Part shown: piece by piece, positions 42,598 through 50,878 of the stretch
Layout: the number at the start of each line of letters is the position of its first letter
Position numbering within the stretch: the stretch's first letter is position 1
The notes under the pieces: model-generated
What the model was told of the DNA's origin: nothing
What the model saw: the letters and a program-made list of their open reading frames with translations, nothing else
Databases searched by the model: none
Source: JAEUPI01 sp046348365
Lineage (GTDB): Bacteria; Pseudomonadota; Gammaproteobacteria; Burkholderiales; Burkholderiaceae_C
Direction: 5' to 3'
DNA: 64,000 bases
Assembly (NCBI GenBank): GCA_046348365.1
Contig: JAXMEL010000004.1
Span: 372,001-436,000 of the forward strand
Translations under genes and position numbers: made by a program

Positions 42598-43898
42598 GCG
42601 ACGCCGCGCCGTGCACCGGCTCGGTCCGTGCCGCGCTCGCTGCGGCCACTGCGGCACTGCTGGCGCCGGCGATCACGCCGGCATCGGCGCAGTCCAACGC
42701 AAGCCCGGCCTGGCGCGGCGACAGCGCGCTGCTCGTGTATGCCGAGGGCGGCGGCCGCGTGCGCGCGGTGGAACCGGTGGTGAGCCTGAAGCGCACCGAT
42801 GGCAACGACCAAACGCTCGGCCTGAAGGTGACCTTCGATGCCTTGACCGGCGCGTCGCCCAACGGCGCCGCGCCGCAGCCGGCACCGCAGACCTTCACCT
42901 CGCCGTCGGGCGAGAGCACCTACGTGGTCGGCGCCGGCCGCACGCCGCTGGACACCAGCTTCCACGACGCGCGCGGCGCGCTGGCGTTCACGCTCGAGCG
43001 GCCGTTCGGCGACGGCCGCCGGCTGGCGCTCGGCGCTAACCTGTCGGCCGAGTATGACTTCCGCTCGTTCGGCCTCAATGCCGCGCTGGCGCAGGACTTC
43101 AACGACAAGAACACGACCGTCTCGCTGGGCGCTGCCGTCGAGGCCGACCGCATCCGCGCCGTGGGCGGCGCACCGCAGGGCTTGCGGCCGGCGTTCGTGG
43201 CCGGCACGGCGCGCAGCAGCAGCGCGTCGCGCAACGTGGTCGACCTGCTGCTGGGCGTGACGCAGGTGATGAGCCGCCAGTGGCTGACGCAGCTGAACCT
43301 CGGCTGGGGTCGCGGCAGCGGTGACCACACCGATCCGTACAAGGTGCTGTCGGTGGTCGATGCCGCGAGCGGCCTCGTCACCGGCGACCGCTACGTGACC
43401 GAGCTGCGCCCGGATTCGCGCAGCCGGCTGAGCCTGTACTGGCAGAACAAGATCCACCTGCGGCAGGACGTGCTCGACGTGTCGTACCGCTTCTATCGCG
43501 ACGACTGGGGCGTGCGCGCGCACACGCTCGACGCGCGCTGGCGCGTCGAGCTCGGTGGTGGCCAGCACATCGAGCCGCAGCTGCGCTGGTACCGCCAGAG
43601 CGCCGCCGACTTCTGGCGGCCCTGGCTCGTCGAGGGGCAGGGCTGGTCGAGCACCGCGCACGGCACGGGCCTCGCCAGCGCCTCGGCCGATCCGCGCCTG
43701 GCCGCGTTCACCGGGCAGACGCTGGGCCTCAAGTTCGGCATGCCGCTCGATGCGCGCAGCGAGCTGGCCGTGCGCGCGCAGGTCTATCGCCAGACGCAGA
43801 AGACGCCGGCCAACGCGCCCGGCGTGCTGCAGACGCTCGACACCGCGCCGACGCTGAAGGCGGCGACGCTGGTGGTCGGCTACACGCGCGACTTCTGA
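42588..43898 (+). CDS. DUF3570 barrel-like protein with flavinylation motif
   Basis: A 436-residue protein with a signal peptide (AALAAATAALLAPAITPASA) and beta-strand pattern ending in the terminal aromatic ATLVVGYTRDF, typical of an outer-membrane barrel. Residues 84-90 read DALTGAS (42837-42857), an exact fit to D-x-x-(S/T)-G-A-(S/T), the motif in which ApbE attaches FMN to the last Ser/Thr. The next residues are PNGA. An ApbE gene follows 11 bases downstream. Covalent flavin is a strong inference, not shown. ATG 42588 lies inside the end of the DUF4266 gene. Confidence 0.85.
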   Translation: MQLSDAAPCTGSVRAALAAATAALLAPAITPASAQSNASPAWRGDSALLVYAEGGGRVRAVEPVVSLKRTDGNDQTLGLKVTFDALTGASPNGAAPQPAPQTFTSPSGESTYVVGAGRTPLDTSFHDARGALAFTLERPFGDGRRLALGANLSAEYDFRSFGLNAALAQDFNDKNTTVSLGAAVEADRIRAVGGAPQGLRPAFVAGTARSSSASRNVVDLLLGVTQVMSRQWLTQLNLGWGRGSGDHTDPYKVLSVVDAASGLVTGDRYVTELRPDSRSRLSLYWQNKIHLRQDVLDVSYRFYRDDWGVRAHTLDARWRVELGGGQHIEPQLRWYRQSAADFWRPWLVEGQGWSSTAHGTGLASASADPRLAAFTGQTLGLKFGMPLDARSELAVRAQVYRQTQKTPANAPGVLQTLDTAPTLKAATLVVGYTRDF

Positions 43899-43909
43899 CC
43901 CAGCGCGCG

Positions 43910-44824
43910 ATGCCGGAGGGAACCGCGCCCGACGCGCACGAGGCACTCGACGCGCTGGGCGCCGGCGCCTGGCGTGGCCGCTTCAAGGCCATGGCCAGCC
44001 CCTGCGAGCTGCTCGTCGAGGGCGCCGGCGAGGCGCAGGCCCGCGCGCTGCTCGATGCCGCAGCGGCCGAAGCGCAACGCATCGAGGCCAAGTTCAGCCG
44101 CTACCGCGACGACAGCGTGATCGCGATGCTGCACCGCTCGCGCGGGCAGGCCGTGACGGTCGACGACGAGACCGCGCTGCTGCTCGACTACGCGGCCACC
44201 TGTCACGCGTTGAGCGGCGGCCTGTTCGACGTGACCAGCGGCGTGCTGCGCGAGGCCTGGCGCTTCGACGGCAGCGACCGGCTGCCCTCGGCCGCCCAGG
44301 TGGCGGCGCTGGTGGCGCGCATCGGCTGGCACCGGGTGCACTGGCAGCGGCCGCGCATCATGCTGCCCGCCGGCATGGAGATCGACCTCGGCGGCATCGG
44401 CAAGGAATACGCGGTCGATCGCACGCTGGCCGTGCTGCAGGCGATGGCGGCGCTGCCGATGCTGGTGAACTTCGGCGGCGATCTCGCGGTCTCAGGCCCG
44501 CGCGCCGACGGCAGCGCGTGGCAGGTCGGCGTGGAACGACCTGACATGCGAGAACCTTCGGCGGTGATGCAGCTCGAGCTGCGCTCGGGTGCGCTGGCCA
44601 CCAGCGGCGATGCGCGGCGATACCTGATCAATGACGGTGTGCGCTACGGGCATATCCTCGACCCGCGCGACGGTTGGCCGGTGCGCGGCGCGCCGCGGTC
44701 GATCACGGTCGCCGCGGGCCACTGCACCGAGGCCGGCACGCTGGCCACGCTGGCGATGCTGCAGGGGCCGCAGGCCGAGGCGTGGCTCGCCCGACAGGGC
44801 GTGCCGCATTGGGTGATTCGATGA
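43910..44824 (+). CDS. apbE: FAD:protein FMN transferase (ApbE)
   Basis: A 304-residue ApbE protein that transfers FMN from FAD to Ser/Thr of target proteins. It shows FKAMASPCELLVEG, AEAQRIEAKFSRYRDDSVI, IDLGGIGKEYAVDR, LVNFGGDLAVSG, and GDARRYLINDGVRYGHILDP. In the late metal-binding motif the usual Asp appears as Glu (HCTEAGTLATLAML). Unlike periplasmic ApbE lipoproteins it has no visible signal peptide or lipobox, so it may act in the cytoplasm or have a mis-set start. It sits between DUF3570 and TlpA. Confidence 0.93.
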   Translation: MPEGTAPDAHEALDALGAGAWRGRFKAMASPCELLVEGAGEAQARALLDAAAAEAQRIEAKFSRYRDDSVIAMLHRSRGQAVTVDDETALLLDYAATCHALSGGLFDVTSGVLREAWRFDGSDRLPSAAQVAALVARIGWHRVHWQRPRIMLPAGMEIDLGGIGKEYAVDRTLAVLQAMAALPMLVNFGGDLAVSGPRADGSAWQVGVERPDMREPSAVMQLELRSGALATSGDARRYLINDGVRYGHILDPRDGWPVRGAPRSITVAAGHCTEAGTLATLAMLQGPQAEAWLARQGVPHWVIR

Positions 44825-44834
44825 GGACGTGACG

Positions 44835-45347
44835 ATGACGGTGCATGTGACACGCAGGGAACTGATCGCCGCGCTCGCGGTGCTGGCGTCGCCGGCGATG
44901 CCGGCCGCGGCGGTGGAGGCCGGCGCGCCGGCGCCGCTGCTCGAGCTGCCCGGGCTGCAGGGGCCGGTGAACAGCGCTGCCTGGAAGGGCAAGCTGGTGG
45001 TGATCGACTTCTGGGCCTCGTGGTGCACGCCGTGCCGGCGCTCGTTCCCGTGGCTCAACGAGATGCAGGCGCGCTACGGTGCCAAGGGCCTGCAGGTGGT
45101 GGGCGTGAACGTCGACCGCGAGCGCGCCGATGCCGAGCGCTTCCTGGCCGAGGTGCCGGCGCGCTTTGCCATCGCGTTCGATGCCGCGGGCGAGATGCCC
45201 AAGCGCTTCGCGATCAAGGGCATGCCGACCACGGTGCTGGTGGGTGCCGACGGCCGCGTGATCAAGAAGCACACGGGCTTTCGCGACGAGGATCGCCCGG
45301 GGCTCGAAGCGGCGATCGTCGAAGCGCTGGGGCAGGTTGCGCGCTGA
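44835..45347 (+). CDS. TlpA-family thioredoxin (periplasmic)
   Basis: A 170-residue thiol-disulfide protein. The N-terminus (VTRRELIAALAVLASPAMPA) is an export signal, possibly Tat-like. The redox site is C-x-x-C in DFWASWCTPCRRSFP; the cis-Pro loop is KGMPTTVLVG. ATG 44835 is chosen over GTG 44829 for its better-placed GAGG. It closes the DUF4266-DUF3570-ApbE operon and could reduce the DUF4266 cysteines. Confidence 0.9.
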   Translation: MTVHVTRRELIAALAVLASPAMPAAAVEAGAPAPLLELPGLQGPVNSAAWKGKLVVIDFWASWCTPCRRSFPWLNEMQARYGAKGLQVVGVNVDRERADAERFLAEVPARFAIAFDAAGEMPKRFAIKGMPTTVLVGADGRVIKKHTGFRDEDRPGLEAAIVEALGQVAR

Positions 45348-45360
45348 GCGCGGCGCGGGT

Positions 45361-47523
45361 TCAGCGCTCGGCTGGCGCGCCCTGCGCCAGCGGCTGCGGC
45401 CGCGAAGGCTCGTCGCGCGCACCGAGCGGCCACTGCCGCGTCAGCAGCGGGGCGATCTCGTCGGCCGCCACCGGCCGGCTGAAGAAGTAGCCCTGCAACT
45501 GGTCGCACGACATCGCGGCCAGCACGCTGGCCTGCTCGGCGGTCTCGACGCCTTCGGCCGTCACGTGCATGCCCAGGCTGTCGGCCATGGCCAGCACCGC
45601 GCGCACGATGGCACCATGCTGGCCGCCGCGCTGCAGGCCGCTGACGAAGCTGCGGTCGATCTTGAGGTTGTTGATCGGCATGCGCGTGAGGTAGCTCAGC
45701 GACGAGTAGCCGGTGCCGAAGTCGTCGAGCGCAACGCGCACGCCGCAGGCGCGAAAGGCGTGCAGCGTGCGGATGGTCTCTTCGGTGTTCTCCATCACCG
45801 AGCTTTCGGTGATCTCGAGTTCCAGCGCCGAGGCCGGCAAGCCCGAGGCCGACAGCGCGTCGAGCACGGTGGGCACCAGGCTGGCGTCGGTGAACTGCGT
45901 CGGCGAGAGGTTCACCGCCACGCGCACCGCATGGCCCTGGCGGTGCCACAGCGCCGCGTCGGTGCAGGCCCGGCGCAGCACCCAGCGGCCGATCGCGAGA
46001 ATGGTGCCGTTCTCCTCGGCCAGCGGAATGAAGTCCAGCGGCCCCACCGCGCCGCGCGTGGGGTGGCGCCAGCGCAGCAGCGCCTCGACCGAGCCGATGC
46101 GGCCCGAGCGCACGTCGACCTGCGGCTGGTACACGAGGTGGAACTCGTCGCGCTCCAGGGCCAGACGCAGATGGGTGTCGAGCTCGAGGCGCTGCATCGC
46201 CTGCAGCGTGAGCGACGCGCTGTAGAGCTGCGCGTTGTCGCGGCCCGAGCCCTTGGCGTGGTACATCGCGGTGTCGGCGTGCTTGAGCAGCGTCTTCGCG
46301 TCCTCGCCGTCCTCGGGGTAGGTGGCGATGCCGATGCTGGTGGTCAGCAGCACCTCGCGCCCTTCGACCATGAAGGGCCGGCGCATCAGCTGGCCGATGC
46401 GGTGAGCGACGAGCAGCGCATCCTCGGGCTGCTGCATGTCGAGGATCAGCGCCGTGAACTCGTCGCCGCCCAGGCGCGCCAGCTCGAGCTCCAGATGGTC
46501 GGCCGGCACCGGGCGCGCCACCACGTCGGTGGGCCGCAGGCCCTGGCGCAGGCGGTCGGCCGCCCATTGCAGCACCAGGTCGCCGGCGCCGTGGCCCATG
46601 GTGTCGTTGATCTGCTTGAAGCCGTCGAGGTCCATGAACAGCACGCCGAAGCGCGCGCCCGAGCCGCCGGCGCGCGCGATCTGGCGGTCGACGCGCTCCA
46701 GAAAGGCCTGCCGGTTCGGCAGCCCGGTGAGCGCGTCGAAGTAGGCCAGCCGCGCGATGCGCATCTCGGCTTCCTTGCGTTCGGTGATGTCGCGCGCGAG
46801 CACCACGAAGTGCGGCTCGTCGATGCCCGGCGCTGCCTTGCGCGAGACCGACAGCTCGAACCAGCGCACGCCCCGGGCCAGTTGCAGCGCGTACTGGCGG
46901 CCGGCGGAGGTGCCTTTGTCGTGCGCCTCGCGCAGCGCCTGCATCACCGTCTCGGCCACGTCGGCGGGCAGCATCTCGGCAACGGTGCGGCCGATCAGCT
47001 GTTCGCGCGGCGCGAGCAGCATGTCGTCGCTGGGCGCGCGGCAGTCGAGGTAGCGGCCGTCGAGGTCGACCTCGAACAGCAGGTCGGGGATCGCCCGCAG
47101 CACCGCGGCCTGCGCCGACTCGGCGGCGCGCAGCTGCAGCAGCGTCTGGTAGCCGCGCAGCAGGTAGCGCACGCGGTGGCTCAGCAGCGCCCAGTTGATC
47201 GGCTTGGAGATGAAGTCGGTGGCACCCGACTCGTAGGCCTTCTCCACCGACTGCAGGTCGTCCATGCCGGTGACCATCACGATCGGCAGCAGCTCGCCGG
47301 CGCGGCGCCTGATCTCGGCGCACACCGCGTGGCCGCTGAGGTCGGGCATGTCCACGTCGAGCATCACGAGGTCCCAGTGCCCGGCGCCGAACTGGCGCAG
47401 CGCGTCGTTGCCGTCGACGGCGAGGCTGACCTCGAACCCGGCCTTGCGCAACGCGGCGCGCATCACCGTGCGCGCGCCCGGGTGGTCGTCGGCGAGCAGG
47501 ATGCGCGCGCGCGATTCCATCAT
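45361..47523 (-). CDS. REC-PAS-GGDEF-EAL response regulator
   Basis: A 720-residue c-di-GMP enzyme. Receiver 1-125 with phosphoacceptor Asp56 (LVMLDVDMPD); PAS about 140-255; GGDEF domain about 265-455 with intact LGGDEF; EAL domain from about 460 with VEALLRWRHP, LEITESSVM, LDDFGTGYSSLSYL and TAEGVETAEQA. Just before GGDEF there is an insertion, RPVPADHLELE, where DVVARLGGDEF is usual. It may make or degrade c-di-GMP. Start ATGA-overlaps the kinase gene, its probable phosphodonor. Confidence 0.92.
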   Translation of the reverse strand: MMESRARILLADDHPGARTVMRAALRKAGFEVSLAVDGNDALRQFGAGHWDLVMLDVDMPDLSGHAVCAEIRRRAGELLPIVMVTGMDDLQSVEKAYESGATDFISKPINWALLSHRVRYLLRGYQTLLQLRAAESAQAAVLRAIPDLLFEVDLDGRYLDCRAPSDDMLLAPREQLIGRTVAEMLPADVAETVMQALREAHDKGTSAGRQYALQLARGVRWFELSVSRKAAPGIDEPHFVVLARDITERKEAEMRIARLAYFDALTGLPNRQAFLERVDRQIARAGGSGARFGVLFMDLDGFKQINDTMGHGAGDLVLQWAADRLRQGLRPTDVVARPVPADHLELELARLGGDEFTALILDMQQPEDALLVAHRIGQLMRRPFMVEGREVLLTTSIGIATYPEDGEDAKTLLKHADTAMYHAKGSGRDNAQLYSASLTLQAMQRLELDTHLRLALERDEFHLVYQPQVDVRSGRIGSVEALLRWRHPTRGAVGPLDFIPLAEENGTILAIGRWVLRRACTDAALWHRQGHAVRVAVNLSPTQFTDASLVPTVLDALSASGLPASALELEITESSVMENTEETIRTLHAFRACGVRVALDDFGTGYSSLSYLTRMPINNLKIDRSFVSGLQRGGQHGAIVRAVLAMADSLGMHVTAEGVETAEQASVLAAMSCDQLQGYFFSRPVAADEIAPLLTRQWPLGARDEPSRPQPLAQGAPAER

Positions 47524-50324
47524 GCCGACTCCGTCTGCAGCTCGTGCAACTGCGCCACCACGCGCGCATGCTCGCGGCGCAGCCGCGCGACCAGCTCGGG
47601 CGCAGCGTCGAGGTGGCCCGCGCGCGCGGCCTGTTCGAGCTCGCGGTAGTGCGCCGCGAGCGCATCGGCGCCCAGGAACGCGCAGCTCGACTTCTGCATG
47701 TGCGCCAGCTGCGCCAGCACCCGCGTGTCGGCGCGCGCCAGCGCATCGGCCAGGCGCTGCTGCGTCGGCGCGGCATCGGCGAGGAACTGGCCGATCAGCT
47801 CGTGCGCCAGCGCCATGCTGCCCTGGTCGTCGAGCTCGCGCAGCGCGGCGATGGCGCCGGGGTTGATCGGCGGCGCGGCATCGTCGCGCCCGTCGTCGCC
47901 GGCTTCGGCGGGTGCGCGGGCGGGGGCCGGCGGCGCGGCAGCGTCAGCTGCGTCGATCGGCAGCCAGCGGGCGAGCGTCGCGCGCAGGCCAGCGATCGAA
48001 TACGGTTTGGCGAGGAAGTCGTCCATGCCCGCTTCGAGGCAGCGGCTCTGGTCGGCGCGCGCGGCGTTGGCGGTCAGCGCCACGATCGGCAGCCGCGCGC
48101 CGCGGCCGCCGGGCAGGCGGCGAATCTCGCCGGTGGCCTGGTAGCCGTCCATCACCGGCATCTGGCAATCCATCAGCACCGCATCGAAGCGCTGCTCGCG
48201 CACCAGCTCGACCGCCTCGGCGCCATGGGCCGCCAGCGTCACGGCGACGCCGATCTTCTGCAGCATGGCCTTGGCCAGACCCTGGTTGATCGGGTTGTCC
48301 TCGACCAGCAGCACATGGCCGCGCATCGCCGGCCGGGCGGCCGCCACGGCGGTATCGTGCGCGGCGGCGCGCGGTTCGTCGACACCGGCGCAGGGCGCGC
48401 CATCGGCAGCAGCGTCGTCGTCGCACGGATCCAGCACGCTCGCGATCGCGCGCAGCAGATCGGCGCGGCGGACCGGCTTGTGCAGATGGCGCCGGATGCC
48501 GATCGCCTTGCGCGCGGCGTCGCCGGTCTGCGCATAGGTGGAGCTGAGCATCACCATGCGCAGGCCCGCATGCGCGGGGCGGACGTGGATCGCGCGCGCC
48601 AGCTCGAGGCCGTCCATCACCGGCATGTGCATGTCGAGCACGGCGATGTCGAACGGCTCGCGCAGGCGCGCCGCGGCTTCCAGCGCGACGAGCGCGTCGG
48701 CGCTGCCGGCGACGCAGGTGACGCGCATGGCCCAGCACTGCAGCTGCTCGCGCAGGATCTCGCGGTTGGTGGCGTGGTCGTCGACCACCAGCACGCGCAG
48801 GCCGGCCAGGCGGGCGACGTCAGGCGCCGGCAGATGCCGCGCCTGGGCCCACGGCAGCTGCATCGCGACGTGGAAGGTCGATCCGGCGCCGGGCGTGCTG
48901 TCGACGTGGATGCGGCCATGCATCAGGTCGAGCAGGCGGCGGCAGATCGCCAGGCCGAGCCCGGTGCCGCCGTACTGGCGCGTGGTGCTGCCGTCGGCCT
49001 GCGCGAAGTGATCGAAGATGCGCTGCTGGGCCTCGGGCGCGATGCCGATGCCGGTGTCGCGCACGGCGATGCGCAGCTCGGCGCCGCTTTCGCTCTGCGC
49101 GGCGAGCTCGACGGTGACCACCACCTCGCCCTCGTCGGTGAACTTGATGGCGTTGTTGACCAGGTTGGCCACCACCTGGCGCAGGCGCAGCGGGTCGCCG
49201 CGCAGGTTCATCGGCGCGTCGGGCGGCACGAAGCGCGCGGCCAGCTCCAGGCCCTTGTTGGCGGCCGGCTGCGCGAACATCGAGAGCGCGTCTTCCACCA
49301 CGTCGACGGCAGAGAAGTCCACCGTCTCGAGATGCAGCTGGCCCGACTCGATCTTCGAGAAGTCGAGGATGTCGTTGATCACCGCCAGCAGGTGGCGGCC
49401 CGAGGCCTGCACCGTCTCGGCCCAGATCCGCTGCTGCGGCTGCAGCGGGCTGTCGATCAGCAGCTCGTTCATGCCGAGCACGCCGTTCATCGGCGTGCGG
49501 ATCTCGTGGCTCATCGTGGCCAGGAATTCGCTCTTGGCCTGGCTCGCGGCCTCGGCGGCTTCCTTGGCTTTCTGCAGCTCGGCGGTGCGCTCGTGCACCT
49601 GCTCCTCCAGGCGATCGCGCTGCGCGGCGAGGCACAGGTCGCGGACGTGGATCTGCTCGAGCATGGCGTTGAAGCCCTGGCCCAGCCGGTCGAGCTCGGC
49701 GATGCCGCTGGCCGGGGCCCGCACCTGGAAGTCGCCTTGCACCGACACGCGATCCATCACCTCGTTCAGCCCGGTCAGCGGGTGCAGCACCGAGGCCTGC
49801 AGCCGGCGCAGCAGCAGCGTGCTGGCCAGCAGCGCCAGCGCGGCGGCGGCCACGGTGGCGGCCACCAGCCACACCGTCTGCCGCACGAGGCCGGTGAGGC
49901 CGACGCGGATCACCAGCTGGCCCGGCCGTCCGGCCCGCGCGGGCACCGGCTCGGCGAGCACCACCTCGTCGAACCCGATGTGCGTCGCCGGCGCGTCGTC
50001 GGCCGACGCCGGCGCCTGCGGCGCGTTGGCGTAGCGCGCGAGTTCACTGCCGTCGTTGCGCCGGATGGCGGCGCCGCGGATCTGCGCCGCGTTGCGCAGC
50101 GATTCGAGCAGCTCGGCGGCGCCGCGTGCATCGTCGAAGGCCAGCGCCGCCGCCGCCGTGTCGGCCAGCACCTTGGCCTGCACGCGGTGCGTGTCGACCA
50201 GCGCCGCGAGGCCGAGCACGAAGCTGCTGATGACGACGAACAGCGCCACCATGCCGACGGCCACGCCGAGCGCGACGCGGTTGATCGCGCGCAGCCGCTG
50301 GCCGAGCGTGGCGTGCCGGCTCAC
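47520..50324 (-). CDS. Hybrid sensor histidine kinase (HAMP-HK-REC-REC-Hpt)
   Basis: A 934-residue inner-membrane kinase. Two membrane helices (about 17-41 and 152-172) flank a periplasmic domain; a HAMP segment follows (about 175-230), then HisKA with H273 in FLATMSHEIRTPMNG, HATPase with NLVNNAIKFT and GGTGLGLAI, two receivers (AVLDMHMPVMDG and VLMDCQMPVMDG) and a C-terminal Hpt domain (LAHMQKSSCAFLGADALA). The start is GTG, overlapping the YfiR stop as GTGA. It probably passes phosphate to the downstream REC-GGDEF-EAL protein. Confidence 0.92.
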   Translation of the reverse strand: MSRHATLGQRLRAINRVALGVAVGMVALFVVISSFVLGLAALVDTHRVQAKVLADTAAAALAFDDARGAAELLESLRNAAQIRGAAIRRNDGSELARYANAPQAPASADDAPATHIGFDEVVLAEPVPARAGRPGQLVIRVGLTGLVRQTVWLVAATVAAAALALLASTLLLRRLQASVLHPLTGLNEVMDRVSVQGDFQVRAPASGIAELDRLGQGFNAMLEQIHVRDLCLAAQRDRLEEQVHERTAELQKAKEAAEAASQAKSEFLATMSHEIRTPMNGVLGMNELLIDSPLQPQQRIWAETVQASGRHLLAVINDILDFSKIESGQLHLETVDFSAVDVVEDALSMFAQPAANKGLELAARFVPPDAPMNLRGDPLRLRQVVANLVNNAIKFTDEGEVVVTVELAAQSESGAELRIAVRDTGIGIAPEAQQRIFDHFAQADGSTTRQYGGTGLGLAICRRLLDLMHGRIHVDSTPGAGSTFHVAMQLPWAQARHLPAPDVARLAGLRVLVVDDHATNREILREQLQCWAMRVTCVAGSADALVALEAAARLREPFDIAVLDMHMPVMDGLELARAIHVRPAHAGLRMVMLSSTYAQTGDAARKAIGIRRHLHKPVRRADLLRAIASVLDPCDDDAAADGAPCAGVDEPRAAAHDTAVAAARPAMRGHVLLVEDNPINQGLAKAMLQKIGVAVTLAAHGAEAVELVREQRFDAVLMDCQMPVMDGYQATGEIRRLPGGRGARLPIVALTANAARADQSRCLEAGMDDFLAKPYSIAGLRATLARWLPIDAADAAAPPAPARAPAEAGDDGRDDAAPPINPGAIAALRELDDQGSMALAHELIGQFLADAAPTQQRLADALARADTRVLAQLAHMQKSSCAFLGADALAAHYRELEQAARAGHLDAAPELVARLRREHARVVAQLHELQTESA

Positions 50325-50875
50325 TGGATCACCTCGGTGGCCAGGCGCAGCAGCTTGGAGCTCAGATCGAGCCCCGCGCCGCGCGCGGCGGTGAGGTTGG
50401 CCTCGAACGCCACGCGGCCCTGCTGCACCACCATGTTCAGCGCCACGCCCTGCTGGACCGCACCCGGGCTGTCGGCCACCGTGAGCACCGGCCTGCCGCG
50501 CAGCGTGTCCAGCAGACGCGGCAGTTGGGGCATCAGCGCGGCGGACACGAACACCATCTGGCAGCCGGCCAGCGCATCGGGCACCGGGCGCAGCTGCACG
50601 GCCAGGCTGCGCGCGCCGAAGGCCTTGCCGCGCACGAGGTCGATCTCCTTGCCGAACGGATCGGCGCCGACGATGCACAGCTGGATCGTCACCGGCGCGT
50701 CGGCCGGCCACTCGGTGAACGCGGCGAAGTTGTAGAGGAAGGCGGCCTTGAGCCGGTATTCGGGCTGCTCGGTGGCGCGTGCCGGCAGCGCCAGCGCCAG
50801 GCCGAGCCAGAGCGCGCGCGCGAGCGTGCGGGCCCATGCGGCCTGCCGTCGCTGGAACACGGCGCGCCGGGCCAT
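50321..50875 (-). CDS. YfiR-family periplasmic regulator
   Basis: A 184-residue protein with signal region (ARALWLGLALALPARA) and the YfiR family body: EYRLKAAFLYNFAAFTEWPA, IQLCIVGADPFG, and QQGRVAFEANLTAARGAGLD..SSKLLRLA. In Pseudomonas, YfiR restrains the diguanylate cyclase YfiN from the periplasm under redox control. Here it precedes a hybrid kinase, so it may instead gate that kinase. It starts three bases after the TonB receptor stop. Confidence 0.9.
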   Translation of the reverse strand: MARRAVFQRRQAAWARTLARALWLGLALALPARATEQPEYRLKAAFLYNFAAFTEWPADAPVTIQLCIVGADPFGKEIDLVRGKAFGARSLAVQLRPVPDALAGCQMVFVSAALMPQLPRLLDTLRGRPVLTVADSPGAVQQGVALNMVVQQGRVAFEANLTAARGAGLDLSSKLLRLATEVIQ

Positions 50876-50878
50876 GGC

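Noticed and set aside
47544..50735. Long plus-strand open frame across the hybrid kinase
   Set aside because: It is the complement of a well-supported kinase gene and has no recognisable domain.
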